Shown piece after piece: positions 17,375 to 25,712 of a DNA stretch of 64,000 bases. This DNA comes from Marinobacter santoriniensis NKSG1 (GTDB taxonomy: Bacteria > Pseudomonadota > Gammaproteobacteria > Pseudomonadales > Oleiphilaceae). Each line of letters starts with the position of its first letter. The stretch's first letter is position 1. The notes under the pieces were generated by a model. That model ran no database searches, had not been told where the DNA came from, and was given only the letters and a program-made list of their open reading frames with translations. The position numbers and the translations under genes were made by a program. The stretch covers positions 62,001-126,000 of the forward strand of contig NZ_APAT01000026.1 of the NCBI RefSeq assembly GCF_000347775.1, written 5' to 3'.

Positions 17375-18805
17375 TCACAGGAGCGGGGCACTGAGCCGAA
17401 TGGCCCGGCAGGCCAGCCGGAACAGGATCGACCGGTCCCGGTAGTCACTCTCGGTCATGAGCCGGCAGTTCCGCAGGTCGTCCTTGAGCATCTCCTCCAC
17501 CTCGCCGACAAACCGGCTGTCGGTCATGATGGCCGAAATCTCGAAGTTGAGTCGCATCGAACGGTTGTCCAGGTTCGCGGTTCCGATAGCTGCGTAGCGA
17601 TCGTCAACGAGAATGACCTTCTGGTGCAGGAAACCGGGCTGGTAGCGGTAGATGCCGATCCCGGCCTGGCAGGCCTGAACGAGGTAGGAGTATGCCGCCA
17701 GCTTGACCAGGTGGCTGTCAGGGGTTTCGGGGATCAGGATACGGACGTCGATGCCGCGTAAAGCCGCGAGCTGCAGCGCGTTCATGATCTGGAAATCCGG
17801 CACGAAATACGGGGACGCAATCCAGATGCGCGAGCGCGCATTGTTAATGCAGTTCAGGAAAAACAGGGTGCAGGTTTCCCAGGCATCCGCAGGCCCGGTG
17901 GGCAGGATCAGGACATCTTCCTCGCCCGCCGACCGTTCTCCGGTACTCCAGTCCAGGGCTGGAAGCTCATCGCTGGCCCAGTTCCAGTCCTCCAGCCAGG
18001 CCAGTTGAAGGCCGGCCACGGCGGGGCCCTCAATCCGGCAGTGGGTGTCCCGGAGTGGGGCCTGCTGCAGGGCAGTGCCCAGATACTCATCGCCCAGGTT
18101 AATACCACCAACGAAGCCAACGCGGCCGTCGCAGACCAGCAGTTTTCGATGATTCCGGAAGTTGATCTGGAAACGGCGCCGCCGGATATTGCCATCACCG
18201 AAGGACGCGACCCGGGCGCCGGCATCGGACAGTTCCCGAAGGTACTTGCGCGGCAGCCACACGCTGCCAATATCGTCGTACAGGAACCACACTTCGACGC
18301 CCTGCGCCAGTTTGCGTTCCAGGATGGATTTGATGCGCTGTCCGACCCGGTCGGACCGGACGATATAGAATTCCAGGAGGATGTAGCGGGTGGCGTCTTC
18401 CATGGCCTCGAAAAGCGCCTCGAAGGTGGCCTCTCCGTCTCGCAACAGCGTGCACCTGTTGCCGCTGGTAAACGGTTGCCGGCCCAGCTTGCACAGGACC
18501 TGCAGTTCGTCGTGAAAGCGCTGGTCGCCGGGCGCCGGAATCGACGTGGTTTGTTGCTCGAAGCGGCTCAGCAGGCCAGTCAGCGACTGATCGCCCATGC
18601 GCCGGGCCTTGATGTAGCCGCCGAACCGGTAGCGACCAATGAGGAGAAAGAGGGGCACCGTGAGATAGGGCAGTGCCAGCAGGCCAACAATCCAGGCGAT
18701 TGCCCCCTGGGATGTGCGGTAGGTCAGCAGTATCCGGTAAATACAGGCCAGGGCTCCGAGATAGAGCAGAGCAACGGCGACGGCCACCAGGGAGACATGT
18801 TCCAT
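17375..18805 (-). CDS. cls: Cardiolipin synthase
   Basis: Condenses phosphatidyl groups into cardiolipin in the inner membrane. 476 residues, normal for the ClsA family. Two N-terminal membrane helices (about 5-25 and 35-55) are followed by two phospholipase D motifs: NHRKLLVCD near residue 217 and LHQKVILVD near residue 395, the latter followed by GTANLDNRS. Start: ATG 18805 overlaps the stop of the upstream AraC gene as TGATG, implying coupled translation. This one-base overlap with a regulator is unusual for cls and suggests the regulator controls, or is made together with, the synthase. Confidence 0.94.
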   Translation of the reverse strand: MEHVSLVAVAVALLYLGALACIYRILLTYRTSQGAIAWIVGLLALPYLTVPLFLLIGRYRFGGYIKARRMGDQSLTGLLSRFEQQTTSIPAPGDQRFHDELQVLCKLGRQPFTSGNRCTLLRDGEATFEALFEAMEDATRYILLEFYIVRSDRVGQRIKSILERKLAQGVEVWFLYDDIGSVWLPRKYLRELSDAGARVASFGDGNIRRRRFQINFRNHRKLLVCDGRVGFVGGINLGDEYLGTALQQAPLRDTHCRIEGPAVAGLQLAWLEDWNWASDELPALDWSTGERSAGEEDVLILPTGPADAWETCTLFFLNCINNARSRIWIASPYFVPDFQIMNALQLAALRGIDVRILIPETPDSHLVKLAAYSYLVQACQAGIGIYRYQPGFLHQKVILVDDRYAAIGTANLDNRSMRLNFEISAIMTDSRFVGEVEEMLKDDLRNCRLMTESDYRDRSILFRLACRAIRLSAPLL

Positions 18806-19884
18806 CAGCGTTGTGTCTCTCCATTCATGGGCGATGAGTCGGTGTTCTGATGTTCGGCCCGATACTGCGCAGGCCCGATGCCGGTCCAGCGCTTGAAAGC
18901 CCGGCTGAACGCAGAGAGCTCGGAAAAGCCCAGCAGGAAGGCGATTTCACCAAGGGCGTACTGGTCTGCCGCGACATACCGAAGCGCCTTGTCCTTGCGG
19001 ACATCCTCCACCAGGTCGTGAAAGCTCAGCCCCTCCTTCTTGAGCTTCCGGTACAGGGTCTGGCGACTCATGTGGCACTGACGGGCCAGGGTATCCGCGT
19101 CGATCCGGTCGGTCGCCATCTGCTTTGAGATAAGTCGTCGGATCCGTCGACCGAACGAACGGCGGGTCTGCAATTTTGCCAGTAACACGTTCACCTGTCT
19201 CAGTACCGCGGAATAGACGTAGGGGTTGCGATGCGGGATGGGGTGGGCCAGGTGTCTACTATGAAAGGCCAGGCGGGTTGCTTCGTGGTTGAATGACACC
19301 GGGCCGCCCAGCAGCTTCTCGTACTCGTCCGCGTAACTGGGCTGACTGTGTGCGATTTCCGCCCATTCCGCCCGGATGCTCCGGTGAATGAAGTGTCGGG
19401 TGCGGCACAGGGCTGCCGCCAGGGTCCGATCCATGTCCTGACGGCAGTAATGAGCTGGTGAGTCCGGTTGCCAGGTCAGAATCGCCAGCCCGTCCCGCTG
19501 TTCAAGGGTGAGAAACACGGACTCATTCACCAGCCGATGCAGTCGAACATACTGGGTGACGGCCTCGCCGAGGGTGTCGCAGTTGAAGAAGACGTGGCCC
19601 ACGAGTCCCATCCTTTCCGGGTCTACCACCTGCCCTGCGTGAAGGCCGACCGCAGGATCCCCGGTAAGCTGCTCGGCGTATTCCCAAAGCCGATAATGGG
19701 CATCCGCAGGTACCCGCCGGTCCGGGTCCTCCAGTTCCGACAGTGTCAGGCCGGTCAGGTCGGATACCTGCTTCTCCACCAATAGCCCCTGCTGATCCAG
19801 GTAGTGGACCAGCGCCAGCGTGCTGGAAGCGGCAACCCCGGGGACGCCGGTTGTGGAGATGGAATCAGCCTGCGCGGAATTCAC
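18805..19884 (-). CDS. AraC family transcriptional regulator
   Basis: 359 residues. The N-terminal ligand-type domain (about 15-220, the arm found in OruR/ArgR-like AraC proteins) is followed by a C-terminal double helix-turn-helix (about 255-345) with ADTLARQCHMSRQTLYRKLK and LGEIAFLLGFSELSAFSRAFKRWTG. GTG 19884 is chosen because AAGGAAGG precedes it; an ATG at 19959 is in frame but adds 25 residues that do not look like the family. It overlaps cls as TGATG. The upstream region holds two CAGCTTGTCA repeats that could be its own operator. Confidence 0.88.
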   Translation of the reverse strand: MNSAQADSISTTGVPGVAASSTLALVHYLDQQGLLVEKQVSDLTGLTLSELEDPDRRVPADAHYRLWEYAEQLTGDPAVGLHAGQVVDPERMGLVGHVFFNCDTLGEAVTQYVRLHRLVNESVFLTLEQRDGLAILTWQPDSPAHYCRQDMDRTLAAALCRTRHFIHRSIRAEWAEIAHSQPSYADEYEKLLGGPVSFNHEATRLAFHSRHLAHPIPHRNPYVYSAVLRQVNVLLAKLQTRRSFGRRIRRLISKQMATDRIDADTLARQCHMSRQTLYRKLKKEGLSFHDLVEDVRKDKALRYVAADQYALGEIAFLLGFSELSAFSRAFKRWTGIGPAQYRAEHQNTDSSPMNGETQR

Positions 19885-19905
19885 GTCCTTCCTTCGGAAA
19901 ATTAA

Positions 19906-19978
19906 CAGCTTGTCATGGTTGCTGATACAAAATGTCAAGTGTATGGGACAGCTTGTCAACGTTCAGCGTCAGATACAA
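19906..19978. promoter_or_regulatory. Duplicated operator-like repeats
   Basis: CAGCTTGTCA occurs identically at 19906-19915 and 19949-19958 (43 bp apart, close to four helical turns). GATACAA follows each, at 19924-19930 and 19972-19978. The pair sits between the divergent AraC regulator (start 19884) and the small gene at 20033. Direct repeats spaced by whole turns are typical of AraC-family sites, so autoregulation and control of the small gene are plausible. This is inference. Confidence 0.5.
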
Positions 19979-20032
19979 CGATAGCATCTGTGGTCAACAT
20001 TGGAGCAATGAGTGTGACTCTGGAGGTGTTGT

Positions 20033-20125
20033 ATGGAAGCGCAGATTTTTGTGCCGCATGATCGGCAGGAACGTGAAAACGTGATTGCTCTTGCAGAATA
20101 CCTGAACAGCATTTTCTATTGCTGA
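20033..20125 (+). CDS. 30-residue small protein, unknown
   Basis: Short reading frame beginning MEAQIFVPHDRQERENVIAL and ending NSIFYC. Support: a strong GGAGG at 20022-20026 with a 6-nt spacer, an upstream region of its own with repeated 10-mers, and a terminator hairpin at 20154-20173 only 28 nt after the stop. The predicted product is an amphipathic helix with a hydrophobic end and a C-terminal cysteine. Not recognised. It could be a regulatory small protein or a leader peptide. Divergent from the AraC regulator, which suggests it may be that regulator's target. Confidence 0.55.
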   Translation: MEAQIFVPHDRQERENVIALAEYLNSIFYC

Positions 20126-20153
20126 TCGGGAAGGCGTAACGCCTATGACCCTG

Positions 20154-20173
20154 AGCCGGGAATTTTCCCGGCT
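20154..20173 (+). terminator. Rho-independent-type terminator after the small gene
   Basis: Stem AGCCGGGAA (20154-20162) pairs with TTCCCGGCT (20165-20173), followed by TTGTTG. A smaller hairpin AGGCGT/ACGCCT lies just before it (20132-20144). It separates the 30-residue gene from the esterase gene, so they are probably separate transcripts. Confidence 0.6.
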
Positions 20174-20271
20174 TTGTTGTGCCCGCCAGACGCCGCCCCC
20201 TTGCTCGACAGACTGGCGGTGTTAATGTATCGGCTCTGATTTCGACCGTTCAATCCGGAGACCGATTGTCC

Positions 20272-21072
20272 ATGACTGTTGAGCTGAATTATCGAATTAG
20301 CGGCGAAGGCGCCCCCCTCATTCTGTTGCACGGGCTGTTTGGCTCGCTGGAAAACCTGGGTGGCATTACCCGCCGCCTGCAGGATGGCTGGCAGATCCAT
20401 GCACTTGATCAGCGAAACCATGGCAGTTCTCCTCACAGCGACACCATGGACTACCCGTCCATGGCGCAGGATGTTATCGCCTATATGGACGCCAGAGGCC
20501 TTGAAAAGGCCAGTCTCCTCGGGCATTCCATGGGTGGCAAGGTGGCGATGCAGGTGGCCCTGACAGCGCCGGAACGGGTGGACCGGTTGATTGTTGCCGA
20601 CATTGCCCCGGTCTCTTACAAGCCTCGTCACGATGCCATTCTCGAAGGTCTGTCTAAGATGGATCTCAGCGCCGTAAAGTCGCGCCAGGACGCCGATCAG
20701 CAGCTGTCGGAATTTGTCGAGATGCCGGCCACCCGACAGTTTCTGCTGAAGAACCTGGAGCGGATACCACAGGACGAACAGGAACCTGGCGGGCCGATGT
20801 TCCGGTGGCGGCTGAATCTGCCGGTGATTGACGCCTGTTACGACAATCTGGCCAGGGCGCCTGAGGGAGATGGACCATTCAATGGTCCTGTGTTGTTTCT
20901 CAAGGGTGCCGAATCCGCCTACATTCAGGAGAAACACCGGGACACCATCATGCGCCTGTTTCCGGCCGCAGAGCTTCGAATCATTCAGGACACCGGCCAC
21001 TGGCTGCACGCGGAAAAAGCCGATACCTTCGCGGCATTGTGTCGTCGCTTCCTGGAGAGCGGTGAGGCCTGA
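20272..21072 (+). CDS. Alpha/beta hydrolase, YbfF-type esterase
   Basis: 266 residues, cytoplasmic. Hydrolase fold with LHGLFGS (oxyanion region), DQRNHGSSPHS, the nucleophile elbow GHSMGG, and the catalytic His in TGHWLHAEK. The DQRNHG and LHGLFGSLENLG patterns are those of E. coli YbfF, a thioesterase/esterase with small acyl substrates. ATG 20272 gives the family start (ELNYRISGEG); GGAG lies 11 nt upstream. The in-frame ATG at 20179 would add 31 residues lacking similarity. The natural substrate is unknown. Confidence 0.9.
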   Translation: MTVELNYRISGEGAPLILLHGLFGSLENLGGITRRLQDGWQIHALDQRNHGSSPHSDTMDYPSMAQDVIAYMDARGLEKASLLGHSMGGKVAMQVALTAPERVDRLIVADIAPVSYKPRHDAILEGLSKMDLSAVKSRQDADQQLSEFVEMPATRQFLLKNLERIPQDEQEPGGPMFRWRLNLPVIDACYDNLARAPEGDGPFNGPVLFLKGAESAYIQEKHRDTIMRLFPAAELRIIQDTGHWLHAEKADTFAALCRRFLESGEA

Positions 21073-21179
21073 TCGACCGGCCAGTCCGGGCCGTTTCCAT
21101 GTAGGCGCTGGCCTCTGGTAAGGTTATGCCAATGTCAGCGAGAGGGTGTTGAGCGGATGACGACAGGCGAGCGCGTGCG

Positions 21180-22268
21180 ATGAAGTGGTTGCTGATCGGG
21201 TTGTTGGCAGCATTTCTGCTGCTCGGCAGCTTTTTGCTGACACCGTCGCCCATCGACAGCAAAGCCTGGGAACCCCCGTCTGCGCCACCGATGACCGGTG
21301 TGCTTGCGCCGAATGAACGCCTCAGGCTGGCGGATCTGCTGGCCCGCGGGAGGGTCTACGGTCCCGAGGACACGACGGTGGTGCCGGGTGGCCTGCTGTA
21401 CACCGGCACCCAGGATGGCTTCGTGGTTCGGGTCTTTCCGGACGGACGGGTTGAAAAGTGGGTCGATACCGGTGGTCGCCCCCTCGGCATGGTATTCGAT
21501 GACCAGGGCAATCTGATCGTCGCCGACGCCTGGAAGGGGCTGCTGTCGATCGCACCAGACAAGACCATCACCGTTTTGGCCACGGAGGAAGGTGGAACGC
21601 CATTCCGGTTCACCGATGACGTGGATATCGGGCCGGACGGTACCATTTATTTCACGGACGCCAGTTCAAAGTTCCATCAGCCGGATTATCGCCTGGATCT
21701 TCTGGAAATGCGTCCGCACGGACGTTTTCTGCGCTATTCACCCCGCACCGGCAAGGCCGAGCTTTTGCTGGGCAACCTGCATTTTCCCAATGGTGTGGCG
21801 GTCTCTCCGGACGGCGATTTCGTGCTGATCAACGAAACCTGGAAATACCGTATTCTCCGTTACTGGCTCCGGGGGCCCCGTGCCGGTCGGGCGGAAGTGT
21901 TCGCCGATAACCTGCCCGGTTTTCCCGATAACCTGGCGGTGGATCGGGATGGGCGATTCTGGGTTGCCTTCCCGACCCTGCGCAATGCCCAGGTGGATGC
22001 GCTGCACCCGAACCCCTGGCTGAAGGATCTGGTGGCCAAGTTGCCGGACAGCCTGAAGCCCAAGCCTCGGGACTATGGCCTGGTGGTTGCCTTTGACCGC
22101 AATGGAAAGATGCTGACCAGTCTGCAGGACACCCGGGGCACTCACCTGAAGGAAATTACCTCGGTCAATCCCCACGACGGGGTTCTATACTTTGGTTCAC
22201 TTCACAACGACCGTATCGGGCGGCTACCTTTGAAGGCCATTCCCGGCCTCGGAGACCAGCACGAATGA
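21180..22268 (+). CDS. SMP-30/strictosidine synthase-like beta-propeller protein
   Basis: 362 residues. One N-terminal membrane helix (LLIGLLAAFLLLGSFLL, about 4-21) anchors a six-bladed propeller facing the periplasm. Blade motifs include FVVRVFPDGRVEKW, LGMVFDDQGNLIVADAWKGL, DDVDIGPDGTIYFTDASS and FPNGVAVSPDGDFVLINETW. This arrangement matches APMAP/strictosidine synthase-like proteins, some of which hydrolyse lactones or esters through bound calcium. Substrate unknown. The last four nucleotides overlap the next gene (ATGA), so it forms an operon with the thioesterase. Confidence 0.88.
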   Translation: MKWLLIGLLAAFLLLGSFLLTPSPIDSKAWEPPSAPPMTGVLAPNERLRLADLLARGRVYGPEDTTVVPGGLLYTGTQDGFVVRVFPDGRVEKWVDTGGRPLGMVFDDQGNLIVADAWKGLLSIAPDKTITVLATEEGGTPFRFTDDVDIGPDGTIYFTDASSKFHQPDYRLDLLEMRPHGRFLRYSPRTGKAELLLGNLHFPNGVAVSPDGDFVLINETWKYRILRYWLRGPRAGRAEVFADNLPGFPDNLAVDRDGRFWVAFPTLRNAQVDALHPNPWLKDLVAKLPDSLKPKPRDYGLVVAFDRNGKMLTSLQDTRGTHLKEITSVNPHDGVLYFGSLHNDRIGRLPLKAIPGLGDQHE

Positions 22269-22738
22269 ACGTCGATCATGACATACAGTGGGACCTCCCC
22301 GATCCTTTCACGCTCGAGATCGTCGTGCGTGAGGAGGATACGGACCGGCTCGGGCATGCCAATAACGTGGTTTACGTCCGGTGGCTCGAGGACATCAGCT
22401 GGGCTCACATCGAAAGCCTGGGGATGAGCTGGTCCCTGCATGAGGCCACGGGCAAGGCCATGGCCATCACCCGAACAGAAATCGACTATCTTGCCTCGGC
22501 CAACGCCGGTGACCACCTGGTTCTCGGCACCTGGCTGACCGGCTTTGACGGGCGGTTCCGGTCTTCCCGTCAGTTCCAGTTGGTACGTCCATCCGACGGC
22601 AAGACCCTGGTGCGGGCGGTCTCTACCCACGCCTGCGTCGACATGAAAAGCCAGCGCCCGGCCCGGGCCCCGCGTGAATTTGCCGAGATACTGTCGTCGG
22701 CATCGGTCCGCGGCGGCAAGGGGCTGACGAGAGACTGA
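22265..22738 (+). CDS. Acyl-CoA thioesterase (4HBT, hot-dog fold)
   Basis: 157 residues, cytoplasmic. Belongs to the 4-hydroxybenzoyl-CoA thioesterase group: the motif EEDTDRLGHANNVVYVRWLED carries the catalytic Asp before the helix, and ITRTEIDYLASANAGD and SRQFQLVRPSDGKTLVRA form the following strands. It hydrolyses acyl-CoA esters; chain length cannot be predicted. ATG 22265 overlaps the propeller gene by 4 nt, so translation is probably coupled and the two may act on related acyl substrates. Confidence 0.9.
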   Translation: MNVDHDIQWDLPDPFTLEIVVREEDTDRLGHANNVVYVRWLEDISWAHIESLGMSWSLHEATGKAMAITRTEIDYLASANAGDHLVLGTWLTGFDGRFRSSRQFQLVRPSDGKTLVRAVSTHACVDMKSQRPARAPREFAEILSSASVRGGKGLTRD

Positions 22739-22818
22739 CCGACAGCTCGCGGGTATTTCTGCTAGTCTGAAAACGTTTGTGTCTTTGCCCTTCTGCTTCA
22801 GCACAATTGGAGAATTCA

Positions 22819-23802
22819 ATGGAAAACACCAGTGACAATGCGACTGCCGCTTCCATGCGTCATGTGGTCTATGAGCAGTTCGGTGAGCCGGATGTGCTGC
22901 AGGTGGTGAGCAGTCCGGTTCCGAAGCCGGGCGACGGGCAGGTGCTGATTCGCGTGCACGGCGCCGGTCTGAATCCGATCGACTGGAAAACCCGCAAGGG
23001 GTTGGGCTTTGCGGCGCGGCAGATCGAAGGGTCGCTGCCCTGGACGCCCGGTTACGATGTGGCGGGTGAAGTCGTCGAGGTCGGATCCGGAGTGACGACG
23101 TTTGTTCCCGGGGACCGTGTCATGGGAATGGTGGGTTTTCCCGTAGACGGTGGTGGTTACTCGGAATTCGCCCTGGCGTCTGCGGACGAGTTGGCGATCG
23201 TGCCGGAAGAGCTGGACCTGGTGCGGGCTGGCGGCGTGCCTCTGGCAGCATTGACGGCCTGGCAGGGTCTGTTCGAGATGGGTGACCTGGAATCTGGGCA
23301 GAAAATCCTTATTCACGCCGGTGCCGGAGGCGTGGGGCATTTTGCGGTGCAGTTCGCCCTGGAACGAGGTGCCCACGTGATTGCGACCGCCTCCGCCCGC
23401 AACCGGGATTTCCTGGCGGAGCTGGGCGTTCATGAGGTGATCGACTACCACGAGACGGATTTTGTCGACGAGTGTTATGGGCTCGACATGGTTCTGGATC
23501 TGATGGGCGGCGAGATTGGCAAGCGATCCCTGCACACCCTCGGAGAGCAGGGTGTGCTGGTGACCATCCCCACCGTCACCGCCGACGACATCATCAGCGA
23601 AGCGGAGCGGATGGGGCTCCGGGCCCACGGGATGACGGTGCGACCGGACGTCTTCCACCTCGAGGAAATCGCCGAACTGATCGAGGATGGGGACGTTCGT
23701 GTTCACGTCGATCAGCAATTCGCCCTGGACGATGTCCGGTCCGCGCACGAGACACTCGAGGGTGGACACGTGCGGGGCAAGCTGGTGCTGGACTGCCGCT
23801 GA
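22819..23802 (+). CDS. NADPH-dependent quinone oxidoreductase-like (MDR family)
   Basis: 327 residues, zinc-independent member of the medium-chain reductase superfamily. GroES-like N-terminal half with VHGAGLNPIDWKTRKG and PGYDVAGEVVEVG; Rossmann half with HAGAGGVGHFAVQFA and the NADP-side AS of TASARN. The zinc ligands of alcohol dehydrogenases are absent. Likely reduces quinones or enones. ATG 22819 has GGAG with an 8-nt spacer; an in-frame ATG 42 nt upstream is less likely. It ends 12 nt from the stop of the convergent antiporter gene. Confidence 0.9.
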   Translation: MENTSDNATAASMRHVVYEQFGEPDVLQVVSSPVPKPGDGQVLIRVHGAGLNPIDWKTRKGLGFAARQIEGSLPWTPGYDVAGEVVEVGSGVTTFVPGDRVMGMVGFPVDGGGYSEFALASADELAIVPEELDLVRAGGVPLAALTAWQGLFEMGDLESGQKILIHAGAGGVGHFAVQFALERGAHVIATASARNRDFLAELGVHEVIDYHETDFVDECYGLDMVLDLMGGEIGKRSLHTLGEQGVLVTIPTVTADDIISEAERMGLRAHGMTVRPDVFHLEEIAELIEDGDVRVHVDQQFALDDVRSAHETLEGGHVRGKLVLDCR

Positions 23803-23814
23803 GGGCCTTGGCTC

Positions 23815-25698
23815 TCAGCGCTTGCCGGCCTTCGGCTCCCCGCCGGTTTCCCCGTCTGCGCCGGTTCGTTCACCCGGGTCCTTTTCCTTTCGTTCTTTCG
23901 GTGCCTGGGGCGGTACCAGGCTGATCAGCAGCCAGTCGTCGTCCGGTTTCAGTTCATCCATCCGCTTGACGGGGAAAATCCGTTCCTTGCTGTCGAACAC
24001 GAAAAGGACCAGGGCCTGGCGCTGGTATTTCTCCAGAAAGTTCTCGTACCGGAAGGTTTCGCTCAGTTGGGTGGTCTTTACCGAATAGCCCTGGCTCACC
24101 AGGCTGGCGAGTTTGGCGTAGCTGACCCCATCAAACAGGCCGCGGGTGAGCTGGATCTTCTCGGCGGTCTGGTGACGCGCCTTCTGGTCCTGGTCGCCCT
24201 CCGCCAGACTGAACACGCATTTGGTTCCGAACCAGTCCAGGAAGTGGTAGGTCGCCAGAGAGTTCATGTGTTTGTAGGGCGAGACCACCAGCAGGTTGCC
24301 AATGCCTGTCAGATCAAGGTGTGTAGCCGCATGCTCGGATACCGGATTGCCGAAGTAGACCTGCAGGTTTTCCATCCGGGCCTGGCGCACGTTCTCCCAG
24401 TTGGTATCGGCGAGCACAACCGGAACTTCGTGTTTCTTCAGGGCAGCCGCGATCATGCGGGCCACCTGGTTGGCGCCCAGGATCAGGAAACCATAGTCGG
24501 CGGGTTCCGCCACCTTGAGCAGCTGGGCGACCGGGCGGGCCGTGAGGCTTTGCAGCGTGACGGTGGCTATGATCAGTATGAAAACCAGTGGCACGAGTGC
24601 CCCGGCGCTCTCATAGCCGAGCTTTTGCAACTGGAAAGAGAACAGTGCCGACACCGCCGCCGCCACGATACCACGGGGGGCAATCCAGCTCAGGAACAGC
24701 TTTTCCCTGAGATTCAGCCCGGTTCCGATGGCGGACAGGAAGATGCTCAGCGGACGCGCCACCAGCAGCAGGGCTCCGATCACGATCACCAGGCCCCAGC
24801 CCAGATCCGCAATGGCAGAGAACTCCACCCGGGCGGCCAGGATGATGAACAGCGCCGAGATCAGAAGGACGCTGAGCGATTCCTTGAACTCCAGGATGCT
24901 CTCGATGGGCACCTGTTTCATGTTGGCCATCCACAGGCCCATGATGGTGACTGTAAGCAGGCCCGATTCATGGGCAATCTCATTGGACAGGGCATAGACG
25001 CCGAGCATGAAGGTAAGCGTGCCGGCATTGTGGAGATACTGGGGGATCCAGTGTTTGCGAAGCACCAGGCCATTCAGGTAACCGGCAATCGCACCGATCA
25101 GAAAGCCCACCACCAGTGTTTTTCCGAAAATGTACAGGGAATGGCCGAACACGTTGCCCTGTCCCCACGAAACAATCCCTTCAAACACCAGAACGGCGAG
25201 CAGCGCGCCCACCGGATCAATGATGATGCCTTCCCAACGCAGAATGTTGGCCAGTTTCGAGGTGGGGCGAACGGACCGGAGCAGTGGCGCCACAACCGTT
25301 GGCCCGGTGACAATCGAGATGGCCCCGAACAGCAGGGCCACGGGCCATGACACCGTCAGGATCCATTTGGCGGCGATGGTGCCGATGGCGCAAGTGACCA
25401 AAGAGCCCACGGGGACGAGGTTCCGGACCATTTTGCCGTGGCCCCGGATTTCCTCATAGCGGAGCGTCAGGCTCCCCTCGAACAGGATGATGGCAACGGC
25501 CAGGGAGATGACCGGGAACAGGAGGTCGCCGAAAACCGCCTCCGGCACCAGGAACCCGAACATGGGGCCAGCGGCAATGCCCCCGGCCAGCAGGAACAGA
25601 ATGGCGGGCATGCGAACGCGCCAGGCAAGCCACTGACAGAAGAGTGAGAGAACCCCGATGGTGGCGAGGAGCATGACGGTGCTGATGGGCATAGGCAT
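23815..25698 (-). CDS. CPA1-type cation/proton antiporter with TrkA-N domain
   Basis: 627 residues. About 12 membrane helices in the first 400 residues (from MLLATIGVLSLFCQWLAW onward) form a sodium/proton exchanger domain with GPTVVAPLL and the family region IIIDPVGALLAVLVFEG. A TrkA-N/RCK-like domain follows (about 405-520; GFLILGANQVARMIAAALK), where the usual GxGxxG is degenerate. A second short regulatory domain and a charged, repeat-poor tail (about 600-627) complete it. Probably exchanges Na+ or K+ for H+, fitting a marine host. tcdA ends 14 nt upstream on the same strand, so they share a transcript. Confidence 0.92.
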   Translation of the reverse strand: MPMPISTVMLLATIGVLSLFCQWLAWRVRMPAILFLLAGGIAAGPMFGFLVPEAVFGDLLFPVISLAVAIILFEGSLTLRYEEIRGHGKMVRNLVPVGSLVTCAIGTIAAKWILTVSWPVALLFGAISIVTGPTVVAPLLRSVRPTSKLANILRWEGIIIDPVGALLAVLVFEGIVSWGQGNVFGHSLYIFGKTLVVGFLIGAIAGYLNGLVLRKHWIPQYLHNAGTLTFMLGVYALSNEIAHESGLLTVTIMGLWMANMKQVPIESILEFKESLSVLLISALFIILAARVEFSAIADLGWGLVIVIGALLLVARPLSIFLSAIGTGLNLREKLFLSWIAPRGIVAAAVSALFSFQLQKLGYESAGALVPLVFILIIATVTLQSLTARPVAQLLKVAEPADYGFLILGANQVARMIAAALKKHEVPVVLADTNWENVRQARMENLQVYFGNPVSEHAATHLDLTGIGNLLVVSPYKHMNSLATYHFLDWFGTKCVFSLAEGDQDQKARHQTAEKIQLTRGLFDGVSYAKLASLVSQGYSVKTTQLSETFRYENFLEKYQRQALVLFVFDSKERIFPVKRMDELKPDDDWLLISLVPPQAPKERKEKDPGERTGADGETGGEPKAGKR

Positions 25699-25712
25699 TC
25701 AGATCCCTTGAA

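Noticed and set aside
24067..25350. 427-codon plus-strand frame
   Set aside because: Antisense to the antiporter gene; the Gln/His/Gly-rich composition is typical of reverse-strand artefacts.
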